From NCBI GenBank assembly GCA_019671135.1, contig JAHRHY010000002.1:3611501-3675500 (forward strand): 64,000 bases of DNA. The letters run 5' to 3'. The stretch comes from Linnemannia hyalina (Eukaryota > Mortierellomycota > Mortierellomycetes > Mortierellales > Mortierellaceae). How positions within the stretch are numbered: position 1 is the first letter of the stretch; every line of letters starts with the position of its first letter. Shown piece by piece: positions 23,085 through 35,266 of this stretch. The notes under the pieces are model-generated. The model made no database searches, was not told the DNA's origin, and saw nothing but the letters and a program-made list of their open reading frames with translations. The position numbers were made by a program, and so were the translations under genes.

Positions 23085-24905
23085 ATGACCACTGCAACCA
23101 AAACCGGTCATGGCGATACTGACGCCAACAACCGCAATACCTTCCACGCCACCAATGTCAACCCCACCATTTCCCTTTCAGCTCTCGAAAGCCTCATGGC
23201 CACCAACTACGACAAACCCACCACTACACAACCCACCACCAACGGTAATATCACCCACGACGCTGGCCTTGTCCGAGTGCCAAGCATGCCAAACGACCCT
23301 GCAATTTCTGCAGTACTTGCCCCTTTTCTCCACGACTTTCTCCAGGACACAGGCATGGCAACAACCACGACTAGTCGCAAGAGGGTCTTCAAGGCCAACA
23401 AGACTGGCGAAAAGTACACCGAGACCGAAGTCCTTGGCGAGGGTGTCTACAAGGTTGTCGATCGATTCAGAGATCACTGTGTCGTCAAGGCACCCAAGGA
23501 AACACTCTCCGTTACCCTGGTACAGTGGCATTTGCGAAGGCACAATTGCCAGTACGATGACATACCCCAAGACAATTCATCAACTAATATATCATTCGCA
23601 TATTATTGAACAACAATTTAGATCCAGCAGGAAATCCACCATTTAGAAAAACTGCGTGGTCACCGCAACGTGGTCCAGTACTTTGGCGTGGTCTACGACT
23701 CGGACGGGATGTATCTTCGACAGGAACTCTGTCTTCCCAGGAACTTGGCGTCGCTGATGGCCAAACGCAAGTTCTTGACTGAGCCCGAAGTTCGCTATTT
23801 TGTGAAACAGATTGTCGAGGGCGTACGGGCGATTCATCGGAACAAAATCATTCATCGTGATTTGAACCCGGGAAACATCTTAGTCGGTGAAGGGATGGTC
23901 CTCAAGATCTCTAGTTTTGGATCTTCTGTCTCCATGTCCCAGAAATACATGTAAGTTTGTTTCATGGAGTAGTTACATGTTATTCAGCCTTTTGGCTTTT
24001 ACCTGCATGTAGCAAGCATATCACTAATCCGTGCTTGTTAACTTGGTATGCATTAGTGGCTTCATTGGTTCGGTGGGATTTGTTGCGCCAGAGGTTGTCA
24101 AGAAGGAGAAGCACACGGCTGGAATGGATATTTTTTCGATCGGTATTATTGTATACATGATGTTAAACTGCAGGCGGCCCCGGATAACAGACAGGTAAGT
24201 TCCAACAAGGCTATCATGGACACTAGTAACACCGAGAAGAACGAAAATCGAACATGTAATTAATACAACTTTATTTTGCTATGCGAACAAATTAGATACG
24301 AAGTATACCCACCACCGGGAAAGTTTTACAAAAAGATCCGGGGGAGCAGGGACGCCAGGGAATTCATCAGGTGGGCACTCAAGATCGATCCCAAAACGCG
24401 TGCGCTGATCATGGATCTGGCGTTCCATAATTTTCTCAAGGACGAATTATGTCCCATGACACTTCCCGAATCTGTCTTTGACACTGCCCCCGTCCTCGAA
24501 GACATCATTTACGATACCAAGAAGAGCGACATCAAGAAGAGCGACAGCAACAAGCGAGAAGCGGGGGAAATCGGTAGTGGCGACGGCAAAGCACCCGCAG
24601 CAGTGGGATTGGATGACAATGGGCAGCAAAATAAGGTCCCGTACACTGCTACGTTGGCGGAAATAAACAAGAGACGCAGACTGGACGCTTTCACAGATAA
24701 GGAGAAAACGGATTGGGATATCAGGGATCTCATAGCCAGGAAGCGAGAGTTGAATGACTGGTGGAAGACGACGAACGCGCGGATGCAGGCTGAAGAGAAC
24801 AAGTTGAAGGCCAAGTATGGAGCAGATATCGACCTCAATATTCCTCCTGATGACGCCTCGTTTTCACTCAACCTCGGTGGAGATGCCAACTTGACGCTTT
24901 CGTAG
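23085..24905 (+). CDS. Polo-like kinase-domain protein with altered DFG motif (probable pseudokinase)
   Basis: Four exons (23085-23519, 23622-23950, 24057-24194, 24296-24905) join in phase to 503 residues. The kinase domain has a Gly loop (LGEGVYKVV), the ATP-binding Lys in CVVKAPK, the catalytic loop IIHRDLNPGNILV and an APE motif (FVAPEVV). LTEPEVRYFVKQIVEG and LAFHNFLKDELCPMTLPES resemble the polo-like kinases rather than other groups. The DFG motif reads SFG (KISSFGSS), so the magnesium-binding Asp is lost. No polo boxes follow; the C-terminal 150 residues are Lys/Asp-rich and then helical. Catalytic activity is therefore doubtful although the HRD Asp is kept. The gene appears intact, unlike its relics at 25.1-26.9 and 52.8-53.6 kb. 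Conventional Plk1-type activity would need the missing Asp. Confidence 0.85.
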
Positions 24906-25101
24906 GTCGAAAAACTTACTGTGCGAGCCTTGACACCGTACTAGTTGTCGTTTGTTCGCATATGTCGTTAACATTGACAACATAAAGCAGATTCAAAAAG
25001 CAAGCCTGTGGCATCGTTGTTCATTCTGGGGCGAAATGTCGTTGAATGCATCCTGTATCTGTGAGTGTTAACCGAGATCCGTCGATTCACCTCACGTTCT
25101 T

Positions 25102-25760
25102 GTGTCCCAGATGCCTGAATTTCCTTTTCGCAAGAGGTCACAGGAGACCTGTACGTCGACGTTCATAGCAGGCCCATTGCCGAAGATAAGTTTGGGGGTT
25201 CACGAGATCTGCAACAGCAAAGGACAGAGGATGGCCCTCAAGTTCCCAAGGCCCGCGGCTAAGATGAAGATGGTAAACAAAACTTCACGAAGCTTGAGTA
25301 TTTCATGTAGCAAGGATACCTTGTTCGCGAAATGCAGTTGCTAACTGTCATTAATATTCTCGTTCCTGTTTATCTATCATGCACAGATCCGAAACGAAAC
25401 CCACTTCTTAGGTCGGTTGCAAGGACACGACAACGCTGTCAAGACGTATGGCATTGTCGAGGGCGAGCGAGGGTCCACTGTCTCTTGATGAAGCTCTACC
25501 AGCCCCGGGGACTTTTTCGTATTCTTGATCAACCGAGCATTCTTATCGGTTACCGAAATCAAGTTCTTCGGCAAACAGCTTGTAGCAGGTCTTTAGCTGT
25601 AATCATGGGGCTGGCATCCGCCACTGCGATCTCAAACCAAAGAATGTTTTAGTCGCTATGGGGATGGACTTCAAGGTTTCGGACTTTGGACTCGCAGAGG
25701 AATCGTCCACCTGGATGTATGACCATGAAAATGAACATTATCCAGAAGGTAGCAATTGCC
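25102..25760 (+). pseudogene. Polo-like-family kinase relic
   Basis: Kinase pieces occur in order but in different frames. First comes MALKFPRPAAKMKM, then after an intron-like gap IRNETHFLGRLQGHDNAVKTYG, which matches the intact neighbour's HHLEKLRGHRNVVQYFG. A frameshift follows, then a catalytic loop read as HCDLKPKNVLV and an intact DFG segment, FKVSDFGLAEESS. The N-lobe glycine loop and the rest of the C-lobe are missing or unrecognisable. The frame changes and missing parts indicate a pseudogene. It lies 200 bp downstream of the intact gene in the same orientation, as a tandem duplicate would. Confidence 0.75.
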
Positions 25761-25984
25761 GCATACATGAGCCATCCCAAAGCACGACACCGAAAATTAC
25801 AACGAAGTAAACGGAAATGCAGATTGAACATAATAATAGAAATCACTCTTATTACCAAGTGCTTTTTTTATTGTCAATCACCGGTGGAACATAAACACCG
25901 CGCAATCTGACTGAACGTGGCGCTCTTGATTCACCTGGCTCTCGTGATCCTTGACTGCAGCCTTCTCGATCATCCTCTTCTTCC

Positions 25985-26960
25985 ACTTTCACGCTCCCGG
26001 GGTTTCGCCGTTGTTCTCTAAGGCGCGGGCATGCTTCTCGACAGAGCTGTTGTCAAACACCCGAACCATGTCGAATGCCGTGTCTGGAACGGCCTTGAAT
26101 CCGTGTCGGTGAAAACTTGTGCGCCACAAGGTCGGGCAGATCGATCCGCTGGTCGACATCAACGACAAGAGTACGAGCAATAGGTTCTTTGGTTTCCTCG
26201 GTCGGAGGGAGATGATTATCGACTGGTCGTATTGCGCGGTGTCTATGTTCCGCCTGTGATTGAGGAAGAAAAACCTTGCTACTAAGAGCTCGTTTGTTTG
26301 TTTTCTATCTTTGTTTGCAATTTGATTTACCGTTTACTTTGTTGTAATTCTCGGTGTCACCTCGGTGAGCATGTTGCAGGAGATGATGCCGAGCGAGAAG
26401 GTATCGATCCTGTCCGTGTGCTCCTCTTCCATAACAACCTCCAGCGCCCAGTATTTGGGAGTGCTTGCTTTCATAGTGCTAATGGTCGGCGCAGAGTAAT
26501 ATGGGTTTAGCTAAGAGATCGCTCCTTTAATACGGTCACGGATAAAATCAAAGGTAAGCTATCTAGCTCAATGCCTTACCCACGACGCTTGGGTTGGCCC
26601 TTCGCGAGTCCAAAGTCTGCCATCTTGAGCTGCATCCTGCTGCCCGACCAAAATGTTGTTAAGCTTCAAGGCAGAGTGTTTTATGCCAGCATTATGGATG
26701 TAGGTCAGACCCCCGACCAACTGTCGGCCATAGAACCGGATCCCCTCAGCAAGCAGCAGCGCACAGTTCACGAGGAGAACATAGAAGTCTCTCAGTTGGT
26801 ATAACTCCAGCAAGAGGCAAGAGCCGCGATCATCGCCCAACTCGCTGTAAAACGTGGCCACATTGCGGTGTCCTTGGACACGGTTCAGGAAGCGCGCCTT
26901 CCTCTCAACCTATATGTATTCACGATGGTCATGCTTTAACCATTGAAACGCTGGTTACCA
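25985..26960 (-). pseudogene. Polo-like-family kinase relic, inverted
   Basis: Reading on the minus strand gives a helix C/hinge region (VATFYSELGDDRGSCLLLE) and a catalytic loop with HRD changed to HSA (IKHSALKLNNILVGQ). An activation segment in a shifted frame (MQLKMADFGLAKGQPKRRG) follows, then YWALEVVMEEEHTDRIDTFS and a terminal piece with FHRHGFKAVPDTAFDMVRVF. The order is that of one kinase gene, but at least one frameshift and loss of the catalytic Asp make it non-functional. The final piece matches the FLKDELCPMTLPES region of the intact gene at 23.1-24.9 kb and that of the relic at 52.8-53.6 kb. Confidence 0.72.
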
Positions 26961-28777
26961 TCTCGAAATCTGCTGCAGGATTGGGGCCTTTTAGGGCTGT
27001 CTTGAGCCCTTCAGTTTACCACCTCACAGATCGCCCCAAAGTTTACTTCCGCTATCGGCTCTCCCCTGACGCCCAGATATCGGTTGCCAGGCATCCCGCC
27101 ACAAAAGACCTCTACGCATGGAATCTAAAGTATCAAGGCGCATGATGCACGATAGAAGGAAATGGTTCGCTGTTCACATTGATGAAGAGAAGTGAAGAGA
27201 ATTGAGTAAAAAGAAAGAGGTAAGAGGAGAGAGGACCGGAGGTTATGAGTGTTGTCGTTGTCTGCATTAAAAAAATATGTGTAACCACCCCTTTTTAATA
27301 TTAATGATTTTTTCCAGTTGAGTTGACGCGCAAGGAACTAAATTCGCCATGTTGTTTCTCCACCTTGTTGTACAAACGGATATGACAACCACTCCAGCCA
27401 CTTGGGGAGCTGTCTGAATGCTACGTTTCTTTGTCGTATTTGTTTGCATGTTGTATTGTTCGCTACAGGCTTGTGAACAACGTCGTTCGCTGCTGCTGTT
27501 TGCATTTGTTGTAAGCTGCTCCTGTTTGCTTTTGTGCTTTGCGTGCTCTGCGTACAACGTTGTTTGCTGCTGTTTGCTTCCGAGTTGCCATTGTTTTGGT
27601 GTTGTTGTTTATTCATTCATTCATGCATTCATTCATGCATTTGTTTGTTTGTTTGTTTGTTTTTAATGCTTCTTTCGTATCCATACTCGTTGCCTTGTTA
27701 TTGTTTCCTTCCTGTTTTTTTTTGTTTGCTTCCTTTTTGTTTTGTTTTACCCTCAGTCGTCATACCCCGCACCCTCTTGCAGCGCCTTTTCCTCCGCGCC
27801 TTCACATCCTTCTTTTCTTTTGCCCTCCCCTGGCTGTTAAACCAGTAGGGTCCTCTCGACATGTGATGGCACACGACCAAAGCCAAGGTAAAAGCAAAAA
27901 GCATCAACCCATTTTTTTTGAAGCTATGACTGTCTCAGAATAGTGGCAAAATCCGTATTGTTAGTTCACTTTCCTTCCGTCACCTTCCCTCACCTTCACT
28001 CCCTCCTTTCCTATGCCAACTCTTACCTGCCATGACTTTTTTACTTTGCTGACTCAGGGTCTCCCCCGCTCTCCTCAACCCCCTGCCCATGTATCTCTTC
28101 CCGATTCCTCTTTCTCGACATGGGGAAGCCTCATAGATAATGGTCGCGAGATCATAAAGACCAAGACACTCAAGACCGACATGATGATGCCGTGCAAGGA
28201 CTCATTCGTCATCGCCAAGAAAAGTACAAGATCATCGACCACGCTGTTTTCTCCATCACCTTGGGCGATCTGAGTGATGGTGCTACTAACAGACAGAGCT
28301 GCTGAAGAGCATAGGAGATGGATAATGATGCGTTGGTCACAGGGTTGTTTGTATTGCATGATCTTAATCCTGCAGCCATCTAAGGCCTTCCAAGTAGAAC
28401 ATGAACATAAAGGTAAGGACAGTACAGAACTGTGGACCATATCATTTTTCGTCACTGCTGAAATCACTTCCTATCATCACCAGCTGAGGGACGGATGGTC
28501 GTGATCAAGAGGAGGGGCGCTGATTACTCATGCACTTGACTCGGGACATCCCTTTGCCACTCTCTCGTCTGCCGCAGTCCACCTTTCACAACGTCATTTT
28601 CCTTGGCACTTGTTGTTCCCACACAAACCTCTCTTCCTTCGTTCTCCCTTATTTTTGTCCTCTCCCACGACCTTTCTGCCTTTCTGTTTCCTTCTTTTAA
28701 CTCCTTGTCTCCCTGCTTTGATTCTTTATTCTCTTCCTTTCCTTTTTTCCTTGTACCATTCAACAACCCTACCAACC
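26961..28777. other. Island stretch without a recognisable gene
   Basis: This stretch holds a GTTT/ATTC-rich simple-sequence tract near 27600-27665 and T-rich leaders. A short segment at about 27832-27865 resembles part of the long inverted repeat (near 50035-50065 and its mirror). Open frames at 27.4-27.9 and 28.0-28.5 kb are low-complexity or interrupted. From about 28560 on, the sequence matches the promoter side of the gene at 43.8 kb, so segment A begins near here. Confidence 0.4.
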
Positions 28778-29563
28778 ATGTCGACCACCACCAACAACCA
28801 CCCCAACAATCACCCCAACTAGCAAGTTCCCTTCTATGAGAACAGCATACACACTATTCCCACATTCACATCGAAGCGTATTTCCATGGCGGACTGTGTT
28901 GTCGGCGCATTTGGTTACACGCCGTCAAATCTCAAGGTTAGAACCCTATTCATCCCTGCACCACCTTTTCCTTGACAAAAATGCTTCTTTTTCCTCACCA
29001 TTTTTTGCTCCTTTTGCTTTTCATTCCTGCGCTGCCTATGGTCATGCATATCAATGAACAATATCTTGTAAGGATAGAAGAAGAAAGAACAAAGCCAAGG
29101 AAGGACCTTACCTGGCTCTATTCTCTCCTCCATATTCATCACATATGGAAGCATTGACCTGATTCTCTTATCTTGCATTATCTATTCCGCTTCCTTCGCC
29201 CTTGTTGATCGGATGATAACCTTCAAATTGTATTTCTCCTATTTTATTCTCCGTTTTTCATGTGCGACTAGTTAATATCACAGGGAGGGTGCTGGAGTCC
29301 AGTGCAACGGCGTTTTGCGACTACGAGGGGACACCCCATGTCCACTTCCTGGACAGCGACATCGACATCGCTGTCGAACCCATATACGAAGGAGGAGGTG
29401 TTGATCTTAGGAATCAACAACCTACCCCGTGACGGCTAACGAGGTGGCAGTAGACCTTGGCCACCTCAGCCTCCAGGACCTCCCGATAACATTCGAGGAA
29501 ATGGAGAGGGATCAATCAGCGTATGAGGAATTCGCCAGCGGGTTCATAAACCTGGATCCCTAG
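28778..29563 (+). pseudogene. Small Asn-rich/acidic protein gene, copy A (broken)
   Basis: This is one of two inverted copies; the other is at 42923-43798. Exon 1 starts MSTTTNNHPNNHPN and meets an in-frame TAG, after which the reading continues as QVPFYENSIHTIPTFTS up to SNLK and a donor near 28937. Exon 2 begins near 29284 with LESSATAF and HVHFLDSDIDI. It loses the frame at VLILGINNL relative to copy B and ends SGFINLDP with TAG at 29561-29563. The nonsense codon and frameshift make this copy a pseudogene. The protein family is unknown to me: an Asn-rich N-terminus and an acidic C-terminal domain with no catalytic motif. Confidence 0.65.
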
Positions 29564-30239
29564 TCACGGGGCAAGCGACAAGGGCAGCAGCAGTAGTAGA
29601 ACCTCGATCAGAGTATTTGCACTAAATAAATAAATAAATATTGTCAACATATCTTCATCTCTTCCTTAGTACTTCGTCTTACCCCTACTATATCTCCTCC
29701 TCACCTCCTCTTACCACACTGCGACTTCTACCACTGCTTTGATAATAATTTGCGATATCATTAATATATTCCTAAGGAAGACCAAAAAAAATATATGTTT
29801 TGGCCATGAAGGGCGCCATGAGCACAACCGGTCATATGTTTGTTTCTGTCAGTTAACTATGGATGGGTCAAGTTGGAGAGTTAAAGGAGCCACCGATGGA
29901 TACCCTGATGATAGATTGGATAGAACAGCCCAGTCAAACAACAAAACTAAAAGTTAAGCATGTTAGGTTTTAACGCTTCATCCACGTCTTCGAAGCAAAG
30001 CTACTGACCAACATATACATCTTTTCATCAGCGGTGATCAGAAGCAACACCAAACAGTTTCTTACTCACGTTCTGTATCTTTTCCTCGTACGTCAAAGGC
30101 GTAAAATGCTTTCAGTCACATTTAAAATACTCTCGTCTTCTTTCTCTTCTCTGTCTATGTATTTGGTATCTATCATCACCATCGCCACTGCTTTCGCAGA
30201 TCTCGCCTCTGCTTACTACTTGCGGCCCCTTGCACAGGT
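29564..30239. other. 3' region between two convergent broken genes
   Basis: This spacer separates the 3' ends of copy A and the acyl-CoA synthetase relic. It contains ATAAATAA repeats near 29626. From about 29740 on it is mirrored, with differences, by 42035-42450. No gene is seen. Confidence 0.4.
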
Positions 30240-33000
30240 GAAAATGATGCCTTTTATGACTTGACCTTCTTCTTCTTGCCCAATAACTCGAATGTACCTT
30301 TGGGATTGAGACTGTCCCACTTGCCCGTACGGATCCAGCCATTGCCATCAATACTCGTCACCGTCGCGTTGGACTTCTTTTAGTCTCCTTTCATCGCATT
30401 AGGATCGCGAACAAGAATCTACTCAAACCAACAGCAGAGCTCATCTCCCATTAGCAAGCTCCAAAATGCTCCTAGACCATGAATCATTATCAATTGGTTT
30501 CCTATAGAAATGAAACTATGGTTGCCTCGTCGCGGGGAGTAGGGCTGGTCGCCACTGGTATATCGTATATCGCCACTCGGGGTCATCAAGAAGCTTGATC
30601 TCGTTACATCCGACAGGTGCGCCCAAATGAGCATCATTCGAGTAGTCAAACATGTCGCGGCTGGTGACAATTCCTAAAGTCCCGGTCCTGCCATATTACG
30701 CCATCGCATGGATACCCATCGCTGCCCTAATGTACTTTAATGTCTCTGGCTTCGTGGGGTGTGTCGTGAGTTGACGTCAAATTGAGTGTGTTTTAGCATA
30801 ACGTCTCCTGATTGAACACAACATTGACTTTATTGTCACTAGCCGAGAAGGGCAAGAGTATGTACTAGTGGTAACGATAAGATAAACTTTTACTCCGAGT
30901 CGGCTACAGACTTCGCCTAATCCAATGAGAACTCACGAACTCGTCGTCCACACGATTATAGCATCCTACAACGCCAACTTGGAAGCATATGCCTCCTTCT
31001 TGAACGAGGATCCAGTGCTATATGTTGTATCCAGCACCTCGTGAATCGTTCGCAGAAGAATTGGCGTGTTAATTACACAAGCAGTCAATAGAAATGTTGC
31101 ATGTAACTGTCAGCAGTGCGATTCTTTTCCTAAGACCTAAGAAGGTTCTGATGGAATGAAAGCTGTAGGTACCTGGCGAAGTGCGTGGGGGTAGTAGCTT
31201 GTGAGTTGTAAAGGACCTTCTTCATCAACCTAAAGGGGAAGCCGATCAATCCCCCCGCCATCACCATAACACTCATCATCCAGGTTCCGATCACATCGCC
31301 GTTGGTGAAATAAGAGAGCAGATGGTCCTTGGAGGTGAACTTCTTAGCGCCAGACAGCGATCATGTGAATCCAATCATAACAGCAACCTAGTTGGCGTGT
31401 GTCAACAACAGGCCGTCTGATAACTAAGTTCTATACAACATTAAGAGTAAAGGGTAGTTGGGGTTGATTATTATTGCACGCCTATTAAAGCAATCTCCGT
31501 GACCATGATGTCTAAGTGTACATGCAATTAGTGCTTACCAAAGTAAACTTGGTGTTGTAGTTGATTATTGCTATATCCCAGGGTTCTAGAAACAGCAATT
31601 GAAAAAGGGCGTCGTTAGAAGTTTTGATCAGCAAAAACCACCCTCAGTCCGAATTCTTGTTCTCGAGGTATTAAAACGAACCTGGCTTAATAGTGCCCAA
31701 TGCTCCCGAGGTTCCATTGTATTCGACTTCCACAAATTTAAGGATACCGGCGCCAGCCTGTGTTGCAATCCTCTTTTCCTCCGCCGAGATATAGGGAGCG
31801 GGGCCACAAAGATGGTCTTGATACTGGGACAGTTCTTCAAGGACAGAAGAAGCAGAGCCTTCGGATCGACAACAAGAACTTTCATCGTTGTCTGGTTGAC
31901 AATCTCGATCAAGAGTTCGCTGCATCTCAGGTCGTGGAGGAGAACAGCCACGAATCCGTATCTGTCGATCGCCTGCTGTGCAATGAACGACTCTATTGAA
32001 TCCTAGTTTAAAACACGATTATGGTGAGTCGGTGTCCCGGTAGGTTGTTGTCGATGAGTTCGCGTAGTTCAATGACAAACGACCCTCTGTACCATGAGAA
32101 TATATGGCGTAGATTCCGATGGGGGCTTCTGTCCTGGGCTTCACCTTGGTCTCTGTGATAAATCATGTTCCGAATCCGCCAATTCTCCTGTCAACGTGTT
32201 CTGTGAGAAGTAATACTGAGAAGTAAGGTTGTGGGTCAGGTTGGAGGCCCAAAGTGCTGGTCGTTTGTCGTTGAAGCTGATTTCGAGGCTAAGCTTTCTC
32301 ATCTTATGATTCCTACAAAGTGAAAAAAAGAAGAAAAAAAAGCGTAAAGTTTCTTGTATGCTGAATGTATAAGTATCACCATGCGCAGAAGAGACGTCTC
32401 CTGGGGAAAAAAAATACCTACACCTACATAAGAAAACTGAACTAGCTCCGGGGCGTGTACATAAGGCAGCGACCGGTAGAGTTTGCAGCAAGACCGTTCT
32501 GCCAGACACCGCACAGAGTCCTGATTCTCTCAAGAGGAACCTTTACCAACGAGGATCCAACAGCCACAGTTTTGGCACAGTGAATAGCCTACCAACCATC
32601 ACCCCAGAGGGGAATAACTGAGGCCTGTTGGTCGAGGAGGAGGAGGGGGGTGGAAGTCGGGTTAGGACTTGTTGAGTTTGACAAAGCTAAGGATGGCTAT
32701 GATTGCGATCGTCAGGAGGATGGTGAGCGCGTCGACGACCTCCGTTTACTTTCTTGATGTATTGAATCGTCCAACATCACAGAACCCCTAGGAAGGTTGG
32801 CAATCCAGTAGGCCTGTTGAGTATCATCCTCTTTCGTTATTCATATTATCCTGCTCTTGGTCTTTTACCTCGTCAGCCACATCTCACTCGACCCACTCTC
32901 AAAGACAAAGGCAACAGGTAATAAACTTACCATTGTCGAGTTGATTCTGGAGCGTGAATAGTGCGGTTGTAAAGACCATGGCCCGAAGGCCATCTGCGAG
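30240..33000 (-). pseudogene. Long-chain acyl-CoA synthetase pseudogene, left copy
   Basis: Pieces of a fatty acyl-CoA ligase lie in order on the minus strand. A possible first exon is MVFTTALFTLQNQLDN near 32980. A membrane segment follows, DALTILLTIAIIAILSFVK, as in animal ACSL proteins. Then come YPSIKTIFVAP-like and ISAEEKRIATQAGAGILKF segments, SLSGAKKFTSKDHLLSYF, GGLIGFPFRLMKKVLYNSQA, YEVLDTTYSTGSSFKKEAY, GAPVGCNEIKLLDDPEWRYT and IDGNGWIRTGKWDS. The last two match the GPP..CNEIKL and DGWFHTGDIGEW regions of the family. Stops (for example GFT-stop-SLSG) and frame changes interrupt it. The canonical AMP-binding YTSGTTGNPKG motif was not found. It is a broken copy of a fatty-acid activation enzyme. 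Confidence 0.7.
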
Positions 33001-33224
33001 TGGTCGTGAGAGGTGGGCGTGAGAGTGGAGAAGGTGAGGGGAGAGGAGGTGAGAGGGGAGAGGCGAGAGATGAGAGGCGTGAGTGGAGGCTATTGGGGTA
33101 GGGGTCGCAAGCAGAAAAGGTGCTGGGTGTGTTGTGTGGTAGAAAACGAAAAGAGAGATAAGGATAGGAATAAGAAGGAGAAGTGCTCGTTTGACAGACG
33201 ATCATAAAGTGCTTCACAAAAAAA

Positions 33225-34145
33225 AATGATCAGTGATTTCGATTTTTTTTTTTTTTTTTTGGAAATGCTCCTTCACCAATGTTCCCAAGTTACTGTCATT
33301 CATTCTCTTGATTCGTAACCTCTTTCATCACCACTTGCCTTTTAGTGCATGGACCGACATTGGTTCATCGCCGGAATTGAAATGACTAGATTTGCTTTGA
33401 TCAATTAAATGGATTACATGCATCCCGATTGTCTTTTCCACCTGCGGGGTCATTTTGGTTTCTGTCTACATTCAAAACATTGATGCCTTGCTTCCTTAAT
33501 CCTATATGACCTCCTGTCATAGTTTGGAGCTCCTTACTCAAAGTCCTTTGTGCTTGACCTATATGCGTGACTTTACATGGGTTTAGCACGCGGTAAGCTG
33601 TTTTTTTATATCACAAGCTCAATGCACTTTCTACAGGCAAATTGAAGGCAGTTACATACAGCGAACATGGTGTGTGATCTAAAGGTCTTTAATGTAGGAA
33701 ACCAACCATTCTCAATAGGGGTGTAATATAATGACAATGTGTGAATTCATGCTAGACCCATGTAACAAAACATGCTTTAACGATATCTTCTATACAAGAA
33801 GTAAAAGTCCCATACGTTTCCTATTTTCTAGATCCCACTTGATGTCCTTAGTATGGATCTGTTATTAAGTCACCTATAGAAAGTGTGGTATTTAAAAGCA
33901 CCAGATCGGTCTGTGCTAAACCCATGTAAAAGTTTACATATAGATCATTCGCCAGTAATCAATGTGAAATCGGGCATTTCAATTCCGGCGATGACCCAAT
34001 GTCGATCCATGCACTAAAAGACAACTAGTAATGAATAATGTTACGAATCAAGAGAATGTATGACAGGAATCTGAGGGCCGGTCCGGACATGGGTGAATGG
34101 GTATTTCCACAAAAAAAAAAAGTGGAGTACTTTAAATAACTTCCG
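33225..34145. mobile_element. Fold-back (inverted-terminal-repeat) element, unclassified
   Basis: The ends are inverted copies of each other. Each arm runs inward from a T-run through a CATTCATTCTC/TTGATTCGTAAC block to TTTTAGTGCATGG and then CGCCGGAATTGAAATG. The left arm is about 33240-33393 and the right arm about 33972-34140. The interior also carries an inverted pair of the motif ACATGGGTTTAGCAC, near 33575 and 33920. No transposase frame is present, so it is non-autonomous if mobile. Related arm sequence occurs at 39920-40010 and 52150-52345. I could not identify a target-site duplication because similarity continues into the flanks. Confidence 0.55.
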
Positions 34146-35098
34146 CTGACAACGCCCACAAGGATCAAAAAAGTCATGTCGTTGTTCAGGACCAAAAATG
34201 TCTGCTTTCTTGTTGGTCAGTCATTGTTTACCGGTCTGCTGTCTGCTGTTGTTTATTGTCCGATAACGGACTCTATCCACGTTCATGTCCATGTCAATAC
34301 TTATCTCTACTTCCATGGCCATCACCACCATCATGACCACTCCTTGTCGGCTTTTCTTCCCGTCATTTCTAGTCTTTTGTCGGTCTTGAACAGACATTCT
34401 TGTCGATATCTGGTCCGCATCCCGATGAACATCCTAAGGACATATGAGAGAGAAAAAGGAGTTAACATGAGGGCCGGAAATATTAATGATATTAGGGTAT
34501 AATAACAGAACTGAAAAGCTCTGACTGTTGTCACCATTAACCATATCTTTACTTCACCCTCTTCACCTTCTACATCGACAAGACAATAAGAAAAAAAAAG
34601 CCAGTGAACAATAAACCACACTGGACTGCAGCTGACGGTTGGTCTCCGTTGCCCACAAGAGTGTCTCCCAACCCTGAACCTTTTGTGCGGTCAAACGCAG
34701 GGATGAGACTTTCACCTCCTGGTGTGCAGATCCGATTCGTCACCCTGCCTCGACACTGGGCCAAAACTCGCCAAGACAAGGTGCTCCTCCGTGGGCCGGG
34801 ACCATAGACATGTTGAAATGTCTTTCGCCCGCAACAATTTCCGAGCGCATAAATACGCACTGTTTGCAACTACAGAGCAGTCGTCCCTCAATGTAAACAA
34901 GGCATATGCACTTGGTTATCCCATATTGTTCAAGCGCAGGTTCCGAGAAGGTTGACGGTCTCTTGCGAACACCAGTGTGTCTGTTGAGCACCATTCTCTC
35001 TTCCGTCTTATATCCCTTGTCTGTTATCTCTTCTGACCTTTTCCTCTTCACTCTTCTGCCTCCTTTTTCCCTTTTTGTATTTACTCTTGCTCTTCTTC

Positions 35099-35266
35099 AT
35101 GTCCCTCTTGCTCTTTTACATGTCCCTCTTGCTCTTCTTCATGTCCCTCTTGCTTTTTTACATGTCCCTCTTGATCTTCTTCATGTCACTCGTGCTCTTT
35201 TGCATGTCCCTCTTGCTATTCTTCATGTCACTCGTGCTCTTTTGCATGTCACTCTTTCTCTTTTTC
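35099..35266. repeat. 21-bp tandem repeat, eight units
   Basis: Eight units of 21 bp, each beginning ATGTC, follow one another with ATG positions spaced exactly 21. Read on the plus strand they give the heptad MSLLLFY/F; on the minus strand they give a Glu/Gln/Lys-rich heptad. The mirror array is at 51007-51174. The charged minus-strand reading resembles the acidic/basic tail of the kinase in the same repeat, but no gene can be built through it. Confidence 0.85.

Noticed and set aside
27418..27943. Overlapping Phe/Leu/Cys-rich frames near 27.4-27.9 kb
   Set aside because: They arise from GTTT and ATTC simple repeats and T-rich sequence, with no splice pattern or domain.
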